In this document: positions 1-12,346 of the stretch, one piece after another | How the letters are laid out: every line of letters begins with the position of its first letter | Numbering within the stretch: the first letter of the stretch is position 1 | DNA from: Rhodoferax sp. | Lineage (GTDB): Bacteria; Pseudomonadota; Gammaproteobacteria; Burkholderiales; Burkholderiaceae_C | Assembly: GCF_023700745.1 (NCBI RefSeq) | Contig: NZ_JAMPYG010000005.1 | Location: 62,001-126,000 of the forward strand | Length of the DNA: 64,000 nucleotides | Direction of reading: 5' to 3' | The notes under the pieces: generated by a model | Databases searched by the model: none | The model's input: the letters and a program-made list of their open reading frames with translations, nothing else | Told to the model about the DNA's origin: nothing | Program-made: the position numbers and the translations under genes

Positions 1-1
1 G

Positions 2-268
2 GTAGTCACCCTGCATGCGCTGCGCAATGCCCTGATCCCGGTGATCACGGTGATTGGCTTGCAGGTCGGCGTGCTGTTCACCGGAGCGATCCTGACCGAG
101 ACCATTTTTTCCTGGCCCGGCGTGGGCAAGTGGATGATCGAAGCCATCGGCCGGCGTGACTACCCTGTGCTGCAAGGCGGCATGCTGTTGCTGGGCGGCA
201 TGGTCATGGTGGTTAACCTGCTGGTGGACGTGACCTACGGCATCATCAACCCACGTATCCGGCACTGA
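2..268 (+). CDS. dppB: Dipeptide ABC transporter permease DppB, C-terminal part (cut by window edge)
   Basis: This is the last ~88 residues of an inner-membrane permease of the peptide/nickel ABC importer family. The reading frame is open from base 2, so the start lies outside the window and an in-frame GTG at 41 is not the true start. The visible part holds the family motif ILTETIFSWPGVGKW, followed by a hydrophobic segment (GGMLLLGGMVMVVNLLVDVTY) and the usual C-terminal NPRIRH. It is followed 10 bases later by the partner permease, and the order B-C-D-F-A identifies a complete dpp-type operon. Substrate is inferred as di- or oligopeptides from the binding protein at the end of the operon. 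Confidence 0.9.
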   Translation, partial: VVTLHALRNALIPVITVIGLQVGVLFTGAILTETIFSWPGVGKWMIEAIGRRDYPVLQGGMLLLGGMVMVVNLLVDVTYGIINPRIRH

Positions 269-278
269 AGACCCCACC

Positions 279-1175
279 ATGACCACGCTTGCCGACACCC
301 CTGCCCTGATCGAGCCCCCGCACCGTTTGCGCGAATTCTGGGATTATTTCAGCACCAACAAAGGCGCTGTAGCGGGCCTGGTTATCGTGCTGCTGGTGCT
401 GCTGATGGCAGCGTTTGCGCCCTGGATTGCCCCTTACGCCCCCAATGACACCGACCCCAGCGTCTTCCTGACACCGCCGGCCTGGCAGACCGGTGGCTCC
501 AGTGCGCACTGGCTGGGCACCGACGCCATTGGCCGCGATATCTTGTCGCGCCTGATTCATGGCGCCCGCCTGTCCCTCGCCATTGGGCTGGCAGTGGTGG
601 CGCTGTCGGTGGTGCTGGGCACCGTGCTGGGCCTCACGGCGGGCTATTTCCGCGGCATCTTCGAGGTGGCGGTGATGCGCCTGATGGACATCATCCTGAC
701 CCTGCCCAGTCTGCTGCTGGCAATTGTGATCGTGGCCATTCTTGGCCCCGGACTGGTCAACGCCATGCTGGCCGTGGCCGTGGTGGTGCTGCCGCATTAC
801 GTGCGCATCACACGGGCCGCCGTCATCACCGAGATGAGCCGCGACTACGTCACCGCAGCCCGCATGAACGGAGCCGGCCATCTGCGCCTGATGTTCAACG
901 AAGTGCTGCCCAACTGCACCGCGCCGCTCATTGTGCAGGCGTCATTGGGCATTTCCTCGGCCATCCTGGACGCCGCCGCGCTGGGCTTTCTGGGCCTGGG
1001 TGCGCAGCCACCGTCGCCCGAGTGGGGCACCATGCTGGCCGATGCGCGCGAGTTTGTGTTGCGCGCCTGGTGGGTCGTGACCTTTCCCGGGCTCGCCATT
1101 TTGATCACCGTGCTGGCCTTCAACCTGCTGGGTGACGGTCTGCGAGACGCATTTGACCCCAAGCTCAAACGCTAA
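279..1175 (+). CDS. dppC: Dipeptide ABC transporter permease DppC
   Basis: A 298-residue inner-membrane permease that pairs with DppB to form the peptide channel. The N-terminal OppC-type segment (about residues 15-55) holds the first membrane helix, and the following loop carries the HWLGTDAIGRDILSRLIHGAR signature typical of this family. A cytoplasmic EAA-type loop (EMSRDYVTAARMNGAG, about residue 185-200) is the expected ATPase contact. About six membrane segments are visible. It starts 10 bases after dppB and is followed after 12 bases by the first ATPase gene, so the genes are surely cotranscribed. Confidence 0.93.
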   Translation: MTTLADTPALIEPPHRLREFWDYFSTNKGAVAGLVIVLLVLLMAAFAPWIAPYAPNDTDPSVFLTPPAWQTGGSSAHWLGTDAIGRDILSRLIHGARLSLAIGLAVVALSVVLGTVLGLTAGYFRGIFEVAVMRLMDIILTLPSLLLAIVIVAILGPGLVNAMLAVAVVVLPHYVRITRAAVITEMSRDYVTAARMNGAGHLRLMFNEVLPNCTAPLIVQASLGISSAILDAAALGFLGLGAQPPSPEWGTMLADAREFVLRAWWVVTFPGLAILITVLAFNLLGDGLRDAFDPKLKR

Positions 1176-1187
1176 CCAATACGTTTT

Positions 1188-2195
1188 ATGGCGCTCCTTG
1201 AAATAGAAAATCTCTCGGTCAAGTTTCCCTCCAAAACCGCCGTGATGCACGCCGTCGATGGGGTTTCCCTGTCGATCGAAGCAGGCGACGTGTTGGGCAT
1301 TGTGGGCGAATCGGGCTCGGGTAAAAGCGTCACCATGATGGCGCTGATGGGGCTGGTGTCTTTCCCCGGCGTGGTCACGGCCGACAAGCTGCGCTTTGAC
1401 GGCCATGACCTGCTCCAGCTCTCGGGCAGTGAACGCGCCAAGCTCACCGGCAAAGACGTGGCCATGATCTTCCAGGACCCGACCACCAGCCTGAACCCCT
1501 GCTTTACCGTGGGTTTCCAACTGGCAGAAACACTCAAGCTCCACTTGGGGCTGGACGGCAAAGCGGCGCGCAAACGCTCCATCGAGCTGCTGGAGCAAGT
1601 GGGCATCCCGGCGCCTGAAAGCCGCTTGAATGTGTTTCCGCACCAGATGTCGGGCGGCATGAACCAGCGCGTCATGATTGCCATGGCCATTTCCTGCAAT
1701 CCCAAGCTGCTGATTGCCGACGAGCCCACCACGGCGCTCGACGTCACCATCCAGGCGCAGATTCTGGACTTGCTGCGCACCCTGCAAAAAGAACGCAACA
1801 TGGCGCTGGTGCTGATCACCCACAACATGGGCGTGGTGTCCGAGATGGCGCAGCGCGTGGCCGTGATGTACGCCGGCCAGATCATGGAGACGCGCAGCGC
1901 CTACGATATTTTCGAGTCACCCCAGCACCCTTACACCGAGGCCCTTTTGGCCGCCATGCCCGAGCGCAGCGACGGCGCCAGCCGCCTGGCCACCATCCCC
2001 GGCATGGTGCCCGGCCTATATGACCGGCCTACCGGCTGCCTGTTTGCGCCGCGCTGCCTCTACGCCAACAACCATTGCCGCGCCGAGCGCCCTGCCCTGC
2101 GTGAATGGCAAAACGGCTGGGTGCGCTGCCATTACCCATTGGAACCTCTGTCTGACGCAGCGTTGTCGGCACCGCTGCAAGGGGCAGCCCTATGA
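1188..2195 (+). CDS. dppD: Dipeptide ABC transporter ATP-binding protein DppD
   Basis: A 335-residue ATPase that powers peptide import. Walker A is GESGSGKS (about residue 40), the ABC signature is SGGMNQR, and Walker B is [12 protein letters not shown]. The C-terminal oligopeptide-transporter extension includes a short Cys-containing segment ([14 protein letters not shown]) typical of DppD/OppD, thought in the family to bind a metal-sulfur centre. Its stop overlaps the start of the second ATPase gene by 4 bases, indicating translational coupling. Confidence 0.93.
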   Translation: MALLEIENLSVKFPSKTAVMHAVDGVSLSIEAGDVLGIVGESGSGKSVTMMALMGLVSFPGVVTADKLRFDGHDLLQLSGSERAKLTGKDVAMIFQDPTTSLNPCFTVGFQLAETLKLHLGLDGKAARKRSIELLEQVGIPAPESRLNVFPHQMSGGMNQRVMIAMAISCNPKLLIADEPTTALDVTIQAQILDLLRTLQKERNMALVLITHNMGVVSEMAQRVAVMYAGQIMETRSAYDIFESPQHPYTEALLAAMPERSDGASRLATIPGMVPGLYDRPTGCLFAPRCLYANNHCRAERPALREWQNGWVRCHYPLEPLSDAALSAPLQGAAL

Positions 2196-3205
2196 CCGAG
2201 ACCCTTCAAAACGTGATGCCAACGACCGAGCCCGTGGTGGTGGCGCGCGACCTGAAACAGGTCTACAAGATCAGCCGCGGGTTCATGCACCCGGCCGACC
2301 ACCTGCAAGCGGTCAGCGGCGTCTCGTTCACCGTGCAGGCGGGCAAAACGCTGGCCGTGGTGGGTGAGTCTGGCTGCGGCAAGTCGACCCTGGCACGCAT
2401 GGTGTCACTGATCGAAACACCGACTTCCGGCGAGTTGTCGCTGGGCGATGTCGACGTGGTCAAAGCCAGCCCGCAGCAGCGCCATGCCTTGCGCCGCACC
2501 GTACAACTGGTGTTCCAGAACCCTTTTGGCTCGCTCAACCCGCGCAAAAAAATCGGTGCCATTCTTGAGTCACCGCTGGAAATCAACACGGACCTGGATG
2601 CCAAATCGCGCACTGAGCAGGCCCGTGCCATGCTGGCGTTGGTGGGTTTGCGCCCTGAACACTATGACCGCTACCCGCACATGTTTTCAGGTGGCCAGCG
2701 CCAGCGCATCGCGATTGCGCGTGCACTCATGCTCAAGCCGGCCCTGATCGTGGCCGACGAACCAGTTTCGGCGCTCGACGTGTCCATTCAAGCCCAGGTG
2801 CTCAACCTGCTGGCCGACCTGCAACAAGAGCTCGGGCTGGCTTATTTGTTCATTTCGCACGACCTCGGCGTGGTCCGGCACATTGCCCATGATGTGCTGG
2901 TGATGTACCTCGGCCATGCCGTCGAGCAGGGCGAAAAGAAAACCATTTTTGCCCAGCCGCTGCATCCCTACACACAAGCCTTGCTGGCCTCAACACCCGG
3001 CATTGTCGGCACCGGCGCGGCGAAAAAACGCATCGTCCTCACTGGCGAACTGCCCTCCCCTTTGAGTCCGCCCAGTGGCTGCGTGTTCTCCACCCGCTGT
3101 CCGCACGTTGTAGCACAATGCCACAACGAACGGCCGCCATTGCGAGAGCTTGCCGGACGGCATGTGGCCTGCCATCTGGCTGAACAATTTGTCCAATCCG
3201 CTTAG
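2192..3205 (+). CDS. dppF: Dipeptide ABC transporter ATP-binding protein DppF
   Basis: The second ATPase (337 residues) of the peptide importer, forming a heterodimer with DppD. Walker [13 protein letters not shown] signature SGGQRQR and Walker [13 protein letters not shown] are intact. The C-terminal peptide-transporter extension has the conserved CVFSTRCPH motif. The N-terminal ~10 residues ([10 protein letters not shown]) look unstructured, so a start at the later ATG (base 2216) is possible, but the overlapping ATGA with dppD favours the chosen start. Confidence 0.93.
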   Translation: MTETLQNVMPTTEPVVVARDLKQVYKISRGFMHPADHLQAVSGVSFTVQAGKTLAVVGESGCGKSTLARMVSLIETPTSGELSLGDVDVVKASPQQRHALRRTVQLVFQNPFGSLNPRKKIGAILESPLEINTDLDAKSRTEQARAMLALVGLRPEHYDRYPHMFSGGQRQRIAIARALMLKPALIVADEPVSALDVSIQAQVLNLLADLQQELGLAYLFISHDLGVVRHIAHDVLVMYLGHAVEQGEKKTIFAQPLHPYTQALLASTPGIVGTGAAKKRIVLTGELPSPLSPPSGCVFSTRCPHVVAQCHNERPPLRELAGRHVACHLAEQFVQSA

Positions 3206-3260
3206 TTCCTGATTCAACCACCCTGCTGCAGCGCAGCATCAACCTGTAGGAGTCCACAAG

Positions 3261-4886
3261 ATGACTGTTCTCAAATCAAACCACAAGTTTGCGCTCAAGC
3301 GCACGGCGCTGTGCGCCCTGGCGCTGCCTGCGCTGTTGGCCGTTGGTCAGGTCGGTGCCAAAACGCTGGTGTACTGCTCCGAAGGCAGCCCGGAGAATTT
3401 TGCCCCCAGCATCAACACCACCGGTACCTCGTTTGATGCCAGCGAACAAATTTACGACAACCTGGTCGATTTCGAGCGTGGTGGCACCAAGGTCGTTCCG
3501 GGTCTGGCCGAAAAGTGGGAAGTCTCCAAAGACGGCTTGGAATACACCTTTCACTTGCGCAAAGGCGTGAAGTGGCAATCCAACAAAAACTTCAAGCCCT
3601 CGCGCGACATGAACGCCGACGACATCCTGTTCATGTTCGAGCGCCAATGGAAGGAAAACGACCCCTACTTCAAGGTCACCAGTTCCAACCATGCCTACTT
3701 TGGCGACATGGGCATGCCCAAGCTGCTCAAGTCGGTCGACAAGGTTGACGAGTACACCGTCAAGATCGTGTTGAACGCCCCTGAGGCACCGTTCCTGTCG
3801 AACCTGGCCATGCAATATGCGGGTGTCCAGTCCAAGGAATACGCCATTGCCATGCTCAAGGCCGGTACCCCTGAAAAGCTGGACCAGGAACCCGTGGGCA
3901 CCGGCCCCTTCATGCTGGTGCAGTACCAGAAAGACGCCATCATCCGCTACAAGGCGTTCCCCCAGTACTGGGCGGGCAAGGCCAAGATTGACGACCTGAT
4001 CTTCTCGATCACACCCGATGCCTCGGTGCGCTGGGCCAAGCTGCAAAAAGGCGAGTGCCATGTCATGCCCTACCCCAACCCGGCTGACCTGCCCGCCATC
4101 CGCAAGGATGCCAATGTGGTGGTGATGGAGCAACCCGGCCTGAACATCGGCTACCTGGCCTACAACACCACCAAGAAACCGTTCGACGATGTGCGTGTGC
4201 GCAAGGCCGTCAACATGGCCATCAACAAGAAAGCCATTGTCGATGCCGTCTACCTGGGCACCGGCGTGCCGGCCACCAACCCGATTCCGCCAACGCAGTG
4301 GTCTTACAACAAGGCCATCAAGGACGACGCCTTCAACCCCGAAGAAGCCAAGAAATTGCTGGCTGCGGCCGGCCTGAAAGACGGCTTTGCCACCGACCTG
4401 TGGGCCATGCCGGTGCAGCGCCCCTACAACCCCAACGCCAAGCGCATTGCCGAGCTGATGCAGGCTGACCTGGCCAAGGTGGGTATTAAGGCCGAAATCA
4501 AGAGCTTTGAGTGGGGCGAGTACCGCAAGCGCATGCAGTCCGGTGAACACCAGATGGGCATGCTGGGCTGGACCGGCGACAACGGCGATCCGGACAACTT
4601 CCTGAACACGCTGCTGGGATGCAGTTCCGCCAAACAAAACGGCTCGAACGTGGCCAAATTCTGCTACCAGCCGTATGAGGACCTCATCCAAAAGGCCAAG
4701 GTGGTTTCCAACCCGGCTGAGCGCACCAAGCTCTACGAAAAAGCCCAGGTGATCTTCAAGGAACAAGCGCCCTGGTTCACCATTGCCCATGCGGTGCAGA
4801 TCAAACCGGTGCGCAAGGAAGTCATCGGCTTCAAGCTGAGCCCGTTTGGCCGTCACAGCTTCTATGGTGTGGACATGGCCAAGTAA
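3261..4886 (+). CDS. dppA: Periplasmic dipeptide-binding protein DppA
   Basis: A 541-residue extracytoplasmic binding protein (SBP family 5) that delivers peptides to DppBCDF. An N-terminal signal peptide has a basic start and a hydrophobic core (LCALALPALLAVG) with likely cleavage near VGAK. The mature start KTLVYCSEGSPENFAP is very close to enterobacterial DppA. A good ribosome site (AGGAG at 3248-3252) decides the start. Haem or 5-aminolevulinate import has been shown for DppA in other bacteria and is an alternative role. The gene ends the operon, with a strong hairpin terminator just after it; placing the binding protein last is the reverse of the E. coli order. Confidence 0.92.
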   Translation: MTVLKSNHKFALKRTALCALALPALLAVGQVGAKTLVYCSEGSPENFAPSINTTGTSFDASEQIYDNLVDFERGGTKVVPGLAEKWEVSKDGLEYTFHLRKGVKWQSNKNFKPSRDMNADDILFMFERQWKENDPYFKVTSSNHAYFGDMGMPKLLKSVDKVDEYTVKIVLNAPEAPFLSNLAMQYAGVQSKEYAIAMLKAGTPEKLDQEPVGTGPFMLVQYQKDAIIRYKAFPQYWAGKAKIDDLIFSITPDASVRWAKLQKGECHVMPYPNPADLPAIRKDANVVVMEQPGLNIGYLAYNTTKKPFDDVRVRKAVNMAINKKAIVDAVYLGTGVPATNPIPPTQWSYNKAIKDDAFNPEEAKKLLAAAGLKDGFATDLWAMPVQRPYNPNAKRIAELMQADLAKVGIKAEIKSFEWGEYRKRMQSGEHQMGMLGWTGDNGDPDNFLNTLLGCSSAKQNGSNVAKFCYQPYEDLIQKAKVVSNPAERTKLYEKAQVIFKEQAPWFTIAHAVQIKPVRKEVIGFKLSPFGRHSFYGVDMAK

Positions 4887-4902
4887 GCCTTTTCTGCTTG
4901 AT

Positions 4903-4930
4903 AAAAAAGCCGGCGCAAGCCGGCTTTTTT
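4903..4930. terminator. Bidirectional intrinsic terminator between dppA and an MFS gene
   Basis: A perfect GCCGGC/GCCGGC stem (4909-4914 with 4919-4924), loop GCAA, flanked by six A and six T. It can end transcription of dpp on the plus strand and of the convergent MFS gene on the minus strand. Confidence 0.9.
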
Positions 4931-5010
4931 ATAGCGCACCAGCGAACTGCCGCGCTGCTGCCTCTGTCTTTGTCTGAGAGACGGCACCTACCCCATCCAG
5001 GGCCACTGAC

Positions 5011-6228
5011 TCATGGCCTGGCGAGCGTACGCTGACCCACCCCCAGTGCCGCCACCACGCTGAGCGACAGCACCACAGCGGCCCCCAGCAGCGTAGCGCC
5101 ATACCAGCCGCGGTCCATGAAAACGCCAAAGATCAGCGGCGAAATAGCAAAGCCAGTGTCCAGACCCGAGTAGACCAGGCCATAAACCCGGCCAGTGGCG
5201 CCTTTGGGTGTGGCTTTCTTGATCATCATGTCACGCGACGGCCCGCCGATGCCAACCGCAAAACCGGTGGCAGCCAGCACCACCATGGTCAGTGTGGCGC
5301 CCAAAAGACCAGTCGCACACAGCGCCAGCAACAAAGCACCCGCTGCCATCGCCAGCGCCACCACCCGGTCGCTATGGCGCGATTTGGCGGCCACAAAACC
5401 ACCCACAAACATGCCCATGGCGCCGCACAGCATGTAGGCCGTGAGCGTCAGCGTGGCCGACTCGAAACTCACGCCATGCATGGCCTTGAGAATGGACACC
5501 GAAAAACTCTGTACCACCGCCAGCGTCATGGTGGAAAGCAAAAAGAAGGCAAAACACCACCACACCACCGGCAGCTTCATGAACGCCATACTGTGCTCGG
5601 CCGGCGTGTCTGCATGGTGCACCACGGCCTGTGTCCTGAGCTTGTCACGCTGCAGCCACATCAGCGCCAGCACGCCCACATAAAGCAGCGCAGCCACGAC
5701 ATAGGCCGTGCGCCAATTACTCACCGCGGTGAAGGTGGCAAAAAACACCGGCGCCGCCGCCCAGCCCAGATTGCCCGTGAGGCCATGGGCGCTGAAAGCG
5801 TGGCCCAGGCGCGGCGCCGACACGCGCTGGTTCAAAATGGTGAAGTCCACCGGGTGAAAGGTGGCATTGGCCAGGCCCGCCAGCGCCGCCACCATGAGCA
5901 AGCCGCTGTAGCCCGTCACTGTGGAGGCCAGCAACGCAGCCAGCGCGAACAGCGCCAGCGCAGCAAACAACATGGGCCGGGCGCCAACCTTGTCGACCAC
6001 AAAACCAGCCGATGCTTGGCCGATCCCCGACACCACAAAAAACACGCTCATGAGCGCACCCAATTGCGAAAAGCTGAGGCCAAATTCAGCCATGAACACC
6101 GGGAACAACGGCGGCAGCAACAAATGGCCGAAGTGCGAAGACGCGTGCGCCAGGCCCACCAGGCCAATGATGGTGGCGTCTTGCTTGAGCGGAACGGAAA
6201 TGGGTAAGGTTTGGGAAGCTGCGGTCAT
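5011..6228 (-). CDS. MFS transporter, fosmidomycin-resistance-like
   Basis: A 405-residue inner-membrane protein with about 12 hydrophobic segments, a major facilitator superfamily transporter. The N-terminus (GLAHASSHFGHLLLPPLFP) resembles the His/Pro-rich first helix of the fosmidomycin resistance (Fsr) group, and the loop GFVVDKVGARP matches the MFS loop 2-3 motif. The direction is probably efflux, but the substrate cannot be read from sequence. It stands alone between a terminator and clpB, 117 bases downstream of the clpB end, so it may be weakly cotranscribed with clpB or have its own promoter. Confidence 0.85.
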   Translation of the reverse strand: MTAASQTLPISVPLKQDATIIGLVGLAHASSHFGHLLLPPLFPVFMAEFGLSFSQLGALMSVFFVVSGIGQASAGFVVDKVGARPMLFAALALFALAALLASTVTGYSGLLMVAALAGLANATFHPVDFTILNQRVSAPRLGHAFSAHGLTGNLGWAAAPVFFATFTAVSNWRTAYVVAALLYVGVLALMWLQRDKLRTQAVVHHADTPAEHSMAFMKLPVVWWCFAFFLLSTMTLAVVQSFSVSILKAMHGVSFESATLTLTAYMLCGAMGMFVGGFVAAKSRHSDRVVALAMAAGALLLALCATGLLGATLTMVVLAATGFAVGIGGPSRDMMIKKATPKGATGRVYGLVYSGLDTGFAISPLIFGVFMDRGWYGATLLGAAVVLSLSVVAALGVGQRTLARP

Positions 6229-6345
6229 GCCGGGATGTTAGCGGGAAGATCCCGAAATGATCCGCAAAGGGTTTCTAAAAGGACATGCGGCGATGCATGG
6301 TGCAAGCATCATCAACTTCGCTCATGACAGCGCACGCAGCCCTCC

Positions 6346-8934
<2,589 letters not shown>

Positions 8935-8964
8935 GAGAGTTCCCTTGAGATTGGATTGTTCAGG

Positions 8965-8992
8965 AGATGAGGCCATAGTGACGGTTTTCAAG
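8965..8992 (-). promoter_or_regulatory. Predicted sigma-32 (heat-shock) promoter of clpB
   Basis: On the minus strand the sequence reads CTTGAA (8992-8987), a 14-base spacer, then CCTCATCT (8972-8965). This matches the heat-shock consensus CTTGAA-N13/15-CCCCATNT with one mismatch. The predicted start near 8957 leaves a leader of about 20 bases before the clpB ATG. The element lies across the proposed GTG start of hpnC on the other strand. Confidence 0.65.
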
Positions 8993-9928
8993 CCTGTGCC
9001 TGCTACAGTTGCCCTCCATCTTGCGCAAGAGCCGATCTCTGCGCCAACCCCTGTGAATACACCGCCCCCTAGCACCCACACCGTCAGCCCCCCGCTTGAC
9101 CACTACGAAAATTTTCCGGTGGCCTCCTGGCTGTGCCCGCCGCGCCTGCGCCCGGCCATTGCCGCCATCTACCACTTTGCCCGCACTGCCGACGACCTGG
9201 CGGACGAAGGTGATGCCGACGCTGCGCAAAGGCTGGACGCGCTGGCGCAGTACCGGGCTGACTTGCTGGCCATTGCCAGCGGCCAGGCCCACAGCGGTCA
9301 ATGGACGCAGGTGTTTGACCCCTTGCGCAAGATGCTGCAGGACTTTCAGCTGCCGGTGCCGCTGCTGGCCGACCTGCTCGACGCCTTTGCGCAGGACGTG
9401 CGTTACACCGCAACCCAGCGCCGTTACCGCGATGACGCCGAGCTGCTGGACTACTGCACGCGCTCGGCCAACCCGGTGGGCCGACTGCTGCTGCACCTGT
9501 ACGGCGTGACTGACGCGGCGTCACTGGCGCAAAGCGACCGGATTTGCAGTGCCTTGCAGCTCATCAATTTCTGGCAGGACGTGTCGGTGGACGTGGCGCG
9601 CGGGCGCTGGTACCCGTCACAGCAAGCCATGGCCGCGCATGGCGTGCTGGACGCCGACCTGCAAGCCGACAGTACTTCGGAGAATGCACGGCGCTTGATT
9701 GCCGCCTACGCCAACGCGGCCAAAGCCCTGATGCAAGCTGGCGCGCCGCTGGCCTGCCGCATCCCGGGCCGGGCGGGCTGGGAGTTGCGGCTGGTGGTGC
9801 AAGGCGGCCTGCGCATGCTGGACAAGATCGAGGCGCTGGACTTTGCCACCTGGCGTACCCGGCCCAAGCTGACGGTGTGGGATGCCCCACGGCTGGCGTG
9901 GCGCGCGGTGTGGATGCGCCAGCGATAA
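8978..9928 (+). CDS. hpnC: Squalene synthase component HpnC (hydroxysqualene synthase)
   Basis: A 316-residue trans-isoprenyl diphosphate synthase-like protein. In the HpnCDE route HpnC turns presqualene diphosphate into hydroxysqualene. The first Asp-rich site is TADDLADE and the second is NFWQDVSVD followed by ARGRWY. The N-terminal ~45 residues (Pro/Thr-rich) precede the conserved [10 protein letters not shown] start of the domain. The start is uncertain: GTG at 8978 has an AGGAG 11 bases upstream and is preferred; GTG at 9053 lacks a ribosome site, and an upstream start near 8909 would run into clpB. First gene of the squalene cluster. Confidence 0.9.
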   Translation: MTVFKPVPATVALHLAQEPISAPTPVNTPPPSTHTVSPPLDHYENFPVASWLCPPRLRPAIAAIYHFARTADDLADEGDADAAQRLDALAQYRADLLAIASGQAHSGQWTQVFDPLRKMLQDFQLPVPLLADLLDAFAQDVRYTATQRRYRDDAELLDYCTRSANPVGRLLLHLYGVTDAASLAQSDRICSALQLINFWQDVSVDVARGRWYPSQQAMAAHGVLDADLQADSTSENARRLIAAYANAAKALMQAGAPLACRIPGRAGWELRLVVQGGLRMLDKIEALDFATWRTRPKLTVWDAPRLAWRAVWMRQR

Positions 9929-9957
9929 ACCATCTTCACGCAACCAATCATTACTTC

Positions 9958-11457
9958 ATGAAACAACGCCTTCACAAGCCCCTGTCACAGGAAATCGAAC
10001 TCAAATTGTGGCTGCCAAACCCGGACCCATCGGCCCTGACCAGGCGGCTGGCGCGCACTTCCGTGCTGGCGCGTCGCAAGTCATCGCAGCAGTCCTTGCA
10101 CAATATTTACTTTGATACGCCGGATCAGCAATTGCGCCAGCAGCAAACGGCCTTGCGACTGCGCTGCATTGATCACGCGACGGGCCCCCAGTGGCTGCAG
10201 ACGCTCAAAACAGGCGACAGCACCTCCTCCGCCTTGAGCCGGCGTGGTGAATGGGAAACGTCTGTTGCGGGCGCCCGGCTGGAGCGCGATGCGCTTGATG
10301 CCACACCCTGGCCAGACCTTGACCCCGATGGCCGCCTGTTTGCATCCCTGGTGCCATGTTTTGCCACGATTTTTCAAAGAACCCTCTGGTGGGTACGCCG
10401 GCGCGATGGCAGTGTGGTCGAGGTGGCGCTGGATATCGGCTACATGGAAGCTGACGGCCGGCGTGCGCCCATTTGCGAACTGGAACTTGAACTGAAGTCT
10501 GGTCAGCCAGCCGCCTTGTTTGACGTCGCCCGTGACATTGCGGCCACGGTTGCCGTGCTTCCGGCCAGCCAGAGCAAGGCCGAGCGCGGTTTTCTGCTGG
10601 CACAGGGTGACTTGCATCAGCCGCTGGGCGCCCAGGCCCTCGACTTGCCTGTCAAACTGCCCAAAGTGGTGCTGGCCCACACGGTGTTGCGTGAAATGTT
10701 CACCCAATTCACCACCAACCTGAACGCGTTGCAAACGTCGGACGACCCCGAGCTGGCACACCAGGCCCGAATTGGCTGGCGGCGCTTCAAAAGCGGCCTG
10801 CAACTTTTCAGGAAAGTGCTGGCCGACACCCCGCCGCCTTCCCGGGAAGCGCTGCGCCCGCTGCTGTCGTGCCTGAGCGAACTGCGCAACCTGGATGTGG
10901 CCCTGACCGAGACGCTGCCACCACTGACAGCCGCTTATTCAATGGGAGACGGGCAACGCACCCAAGCATGGCAAGCCCTGATGCTGGCCCTGGCGCAAAC
11001 CACCGGAATCCAACGCAAAGCGGTTCGCTACGCACTGCATGAACCCACGGTTGGCGCCTGTTTGCTGACCATCACGCAGTGGCTGGAAAACCTGTCAGCC
11101 ACGGCAGAGAACCAGCGTGTTCGCCCAAATTCCCTGCGTCACTGGGCCAAGCACCGGGTCCGGCGATGGCGTGCCCAACTGGAACATGCGCAACAACACG
11201 CCAGCACCCCCGAGGATTGGCACCGCGTCCGGATACTCGCCAAACGTCTGCGCTACGGCACGCAAACCCTGGGCAACCTGTTGCCCAGCCGGCTTGCCAA
11301 GCAGTGTTCCCGGCAGGCCACCGAGCTGCAGACAAGCATCGGTGCCAGGCGTGACCTGTCGCAAGCGGCAGTGCTGGTAGCCCAGCTCGAGTTGAACCGT
11401 GGCATGGTGGAGTTTTTGCGCGGTGTGGCGGTAGGTGCCTCTCTTCCCGGCGCGTAA
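9958..11457 (+). CDS. CYTH and CHAD domain protein
   Basis: A 499-residue predicted cytoplasmic protein. The N-terminal CYTH domain (about residues 8-205) starts with the ExExK signature (E12, E14, K16), the metal/triphosphate-binding motif of inorganic triphosphatases and class IV adenylyl cyclases. The C-terminal CHAD domain (about 220-495) is an all-helical, His/Arg-rich module known to bind polyphosphate; basic helices such as HQARIGWRRFKSGLQLFRK fit this. The fusion is the same as E. coli YgiF, an inorganic triphosphatase. It sits between hpnC and hpnD, 29 bases after hpnC, so it is likely cotranscribed with squalene genes. The start follows the family N-terminus; the open frame extends further upstream but overlaps hpnC. 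Confidence 0.88.
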   Translation: MKQRLHKPLSQEIELKLWLPNPDPSALTRRLARTSVLARRKSSQQSLHNIYFDTPDQQLRQQQTALRLRCIDHATGPQWLQTLKTGDSTSSALSRRGEWETSVAGARLERDALDATPWPDLDPDGRLFASLVPCFATIFQRTLWWVRRRDGSVVEVALDIGYMEADGRRAPICELELELKSGQPAALFDVARDIAATVAVLPASQSKAERGFLLAQGDLHQPLGAQALDLPVKLPKVVLAHTVLREMFTQFTTNLNALQTSDDPELAHQARIGWRRFKSGLQLFRKVLADTPPPSREALRPLLSCLSELRNLDVALTETLPPLTAAYSMGDGQRTQAWQALMLALAQTTGIQRKAVRYALHEPTVGACLLTITQWLENLSATAENQRVRPNSLRHWAKHRVRRWRAQLEHAQQHASTPEDWHRVRILAKRLRYGTQTLGNLLPSRLAKQCSRQATELQTSIGARRDLSQAAVLVAQLELNRGMVEFLRGVAVGASLPGA

Positions 11458-11506
11458 TCAGTTGGCTCGTTCCTGATTAAACTCGGACGCAATTCTCAAA
11501 CTGCCC

Positions 11507-12346
11507 ATGACCCCCCAAGACTACGTCCAGCAAAAAGCCGCCGCCTCGGGCAGCAGCTTTTATTACGCTTTTTTGTTTTTGCCAGCGCCCAAGCGCGCCG
11601 CCATCACCGCTTTTTACGCCTTTTGCCGCGAAGTCGACGATGTGGTGGACGAGATGGTGGATCCCGGCGTGGCCGCCACCAAACTGCAATGGTGGCGCAC
11701 CGAGGTAGCACAGGCTTTTGCAGGCACGCCCAGCCACCCGGTACTGCAGGCACTGATGCCGCTGGCGGCCAGTTACCAGATTGAGCAGCGCCACTTGCAG
11801 GCCGTCATCGAGGGCTGCCAGATGGACCTGAACCAGACCCGCTACCTGGACTACGCAGGCCTGCAGAATTACTGCCATCTGGTGGCCGGCGTGGTGGGCG
11901 AGGTGGCAGCGCAGATTTTTGGCCAGACCGATTCCCAGACCACCCGGTACGCGCATACCCTGGGGCAGGCACTGCAACTCACCAACATCATTCGCGATGT
12001 CGGCGAAGACGCCCGGCGTGGCCGGATTTACCTGCCAGTCAACGACCTGAAACAGTTTGACGTCACCGCGCAGGAAATTCTGGACGGCAGCTACTCAGAC
12101 CGTTTTACCGCGCTGATGCGCTTTCAGGCCGAGCGCGCCCAGGGCTTGTATGACCAGGCGCTGGCGCTGCTGCCAGCCGCCGACTGCCGCGCGCAAAAAC
12201 CTGGCTTGATGATGGCCAGCATTTACCGCGCCTTGCTGGCAGAGATCGAGCGCGACAACTTTGCCGTGCTGCACCAGCGCATCAGCCTGACGCCCTTGCG
12301 CAAATTCTGGCTGGCCTGGAAAGTGCAGGCGCTGGGCCGCCTGTGA
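11507..12346 (+). CDS. hpnD: Presqualene diphosphate synthase HpnD
   Basis: A 279-residue enzyme that joins two farnesyl diphosphates into presqualene diphosphate, the first step of the HpnCDE route. The two Asp-rich metal sites are REVDDVVDE (about residues 42-50) and NIIRDVGEDARRGRIYLP (about 160-178). The N-terminus MTPQDYVQQKAAASGSSFYYAF is the HpnD family start. No clear ribosome site precedes the ATG. The stop overlaps the GTG start of hpnE by 4 bases, so the two are translationally coupled. Confidence 0.94.
   Translation: MTPQDYVQQKAAASGSSFYYAFLFLPAPKRAAITAFYAFCREVDDVVDEMVDPGVAATKLQWWRTEVAQAFAGTPSHPVLQALMPLAASYQIEQRHLQAVIEGCQMDLNQTRYLDYAGLQNYCHLVAGVVGEVAAQIFGQTDSQTTRYAHTLGQALQLTNIIRDVGEDARRGRIYLPVNDLKQFDVTAQEILDGSYSDRFTALMRFQAERAQGLYDQALALLPAADCRAQKPGLMMASIYRALLAEIERDNFAVLHQRISLTPLRKFWLAWKVQALGRL

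Noticed and set aside
3276-4856. 526-codon open frame antisense to dppA
   Set aside because: Shadow frame of a clear binding-protein gene.
9544-9957. Long N-terminal extension of the CYTH-CHAD protein
   Set aside because: This part lies in another frame of hpnC; the CYTH motif starts 12 residues after the ATG at 9958.
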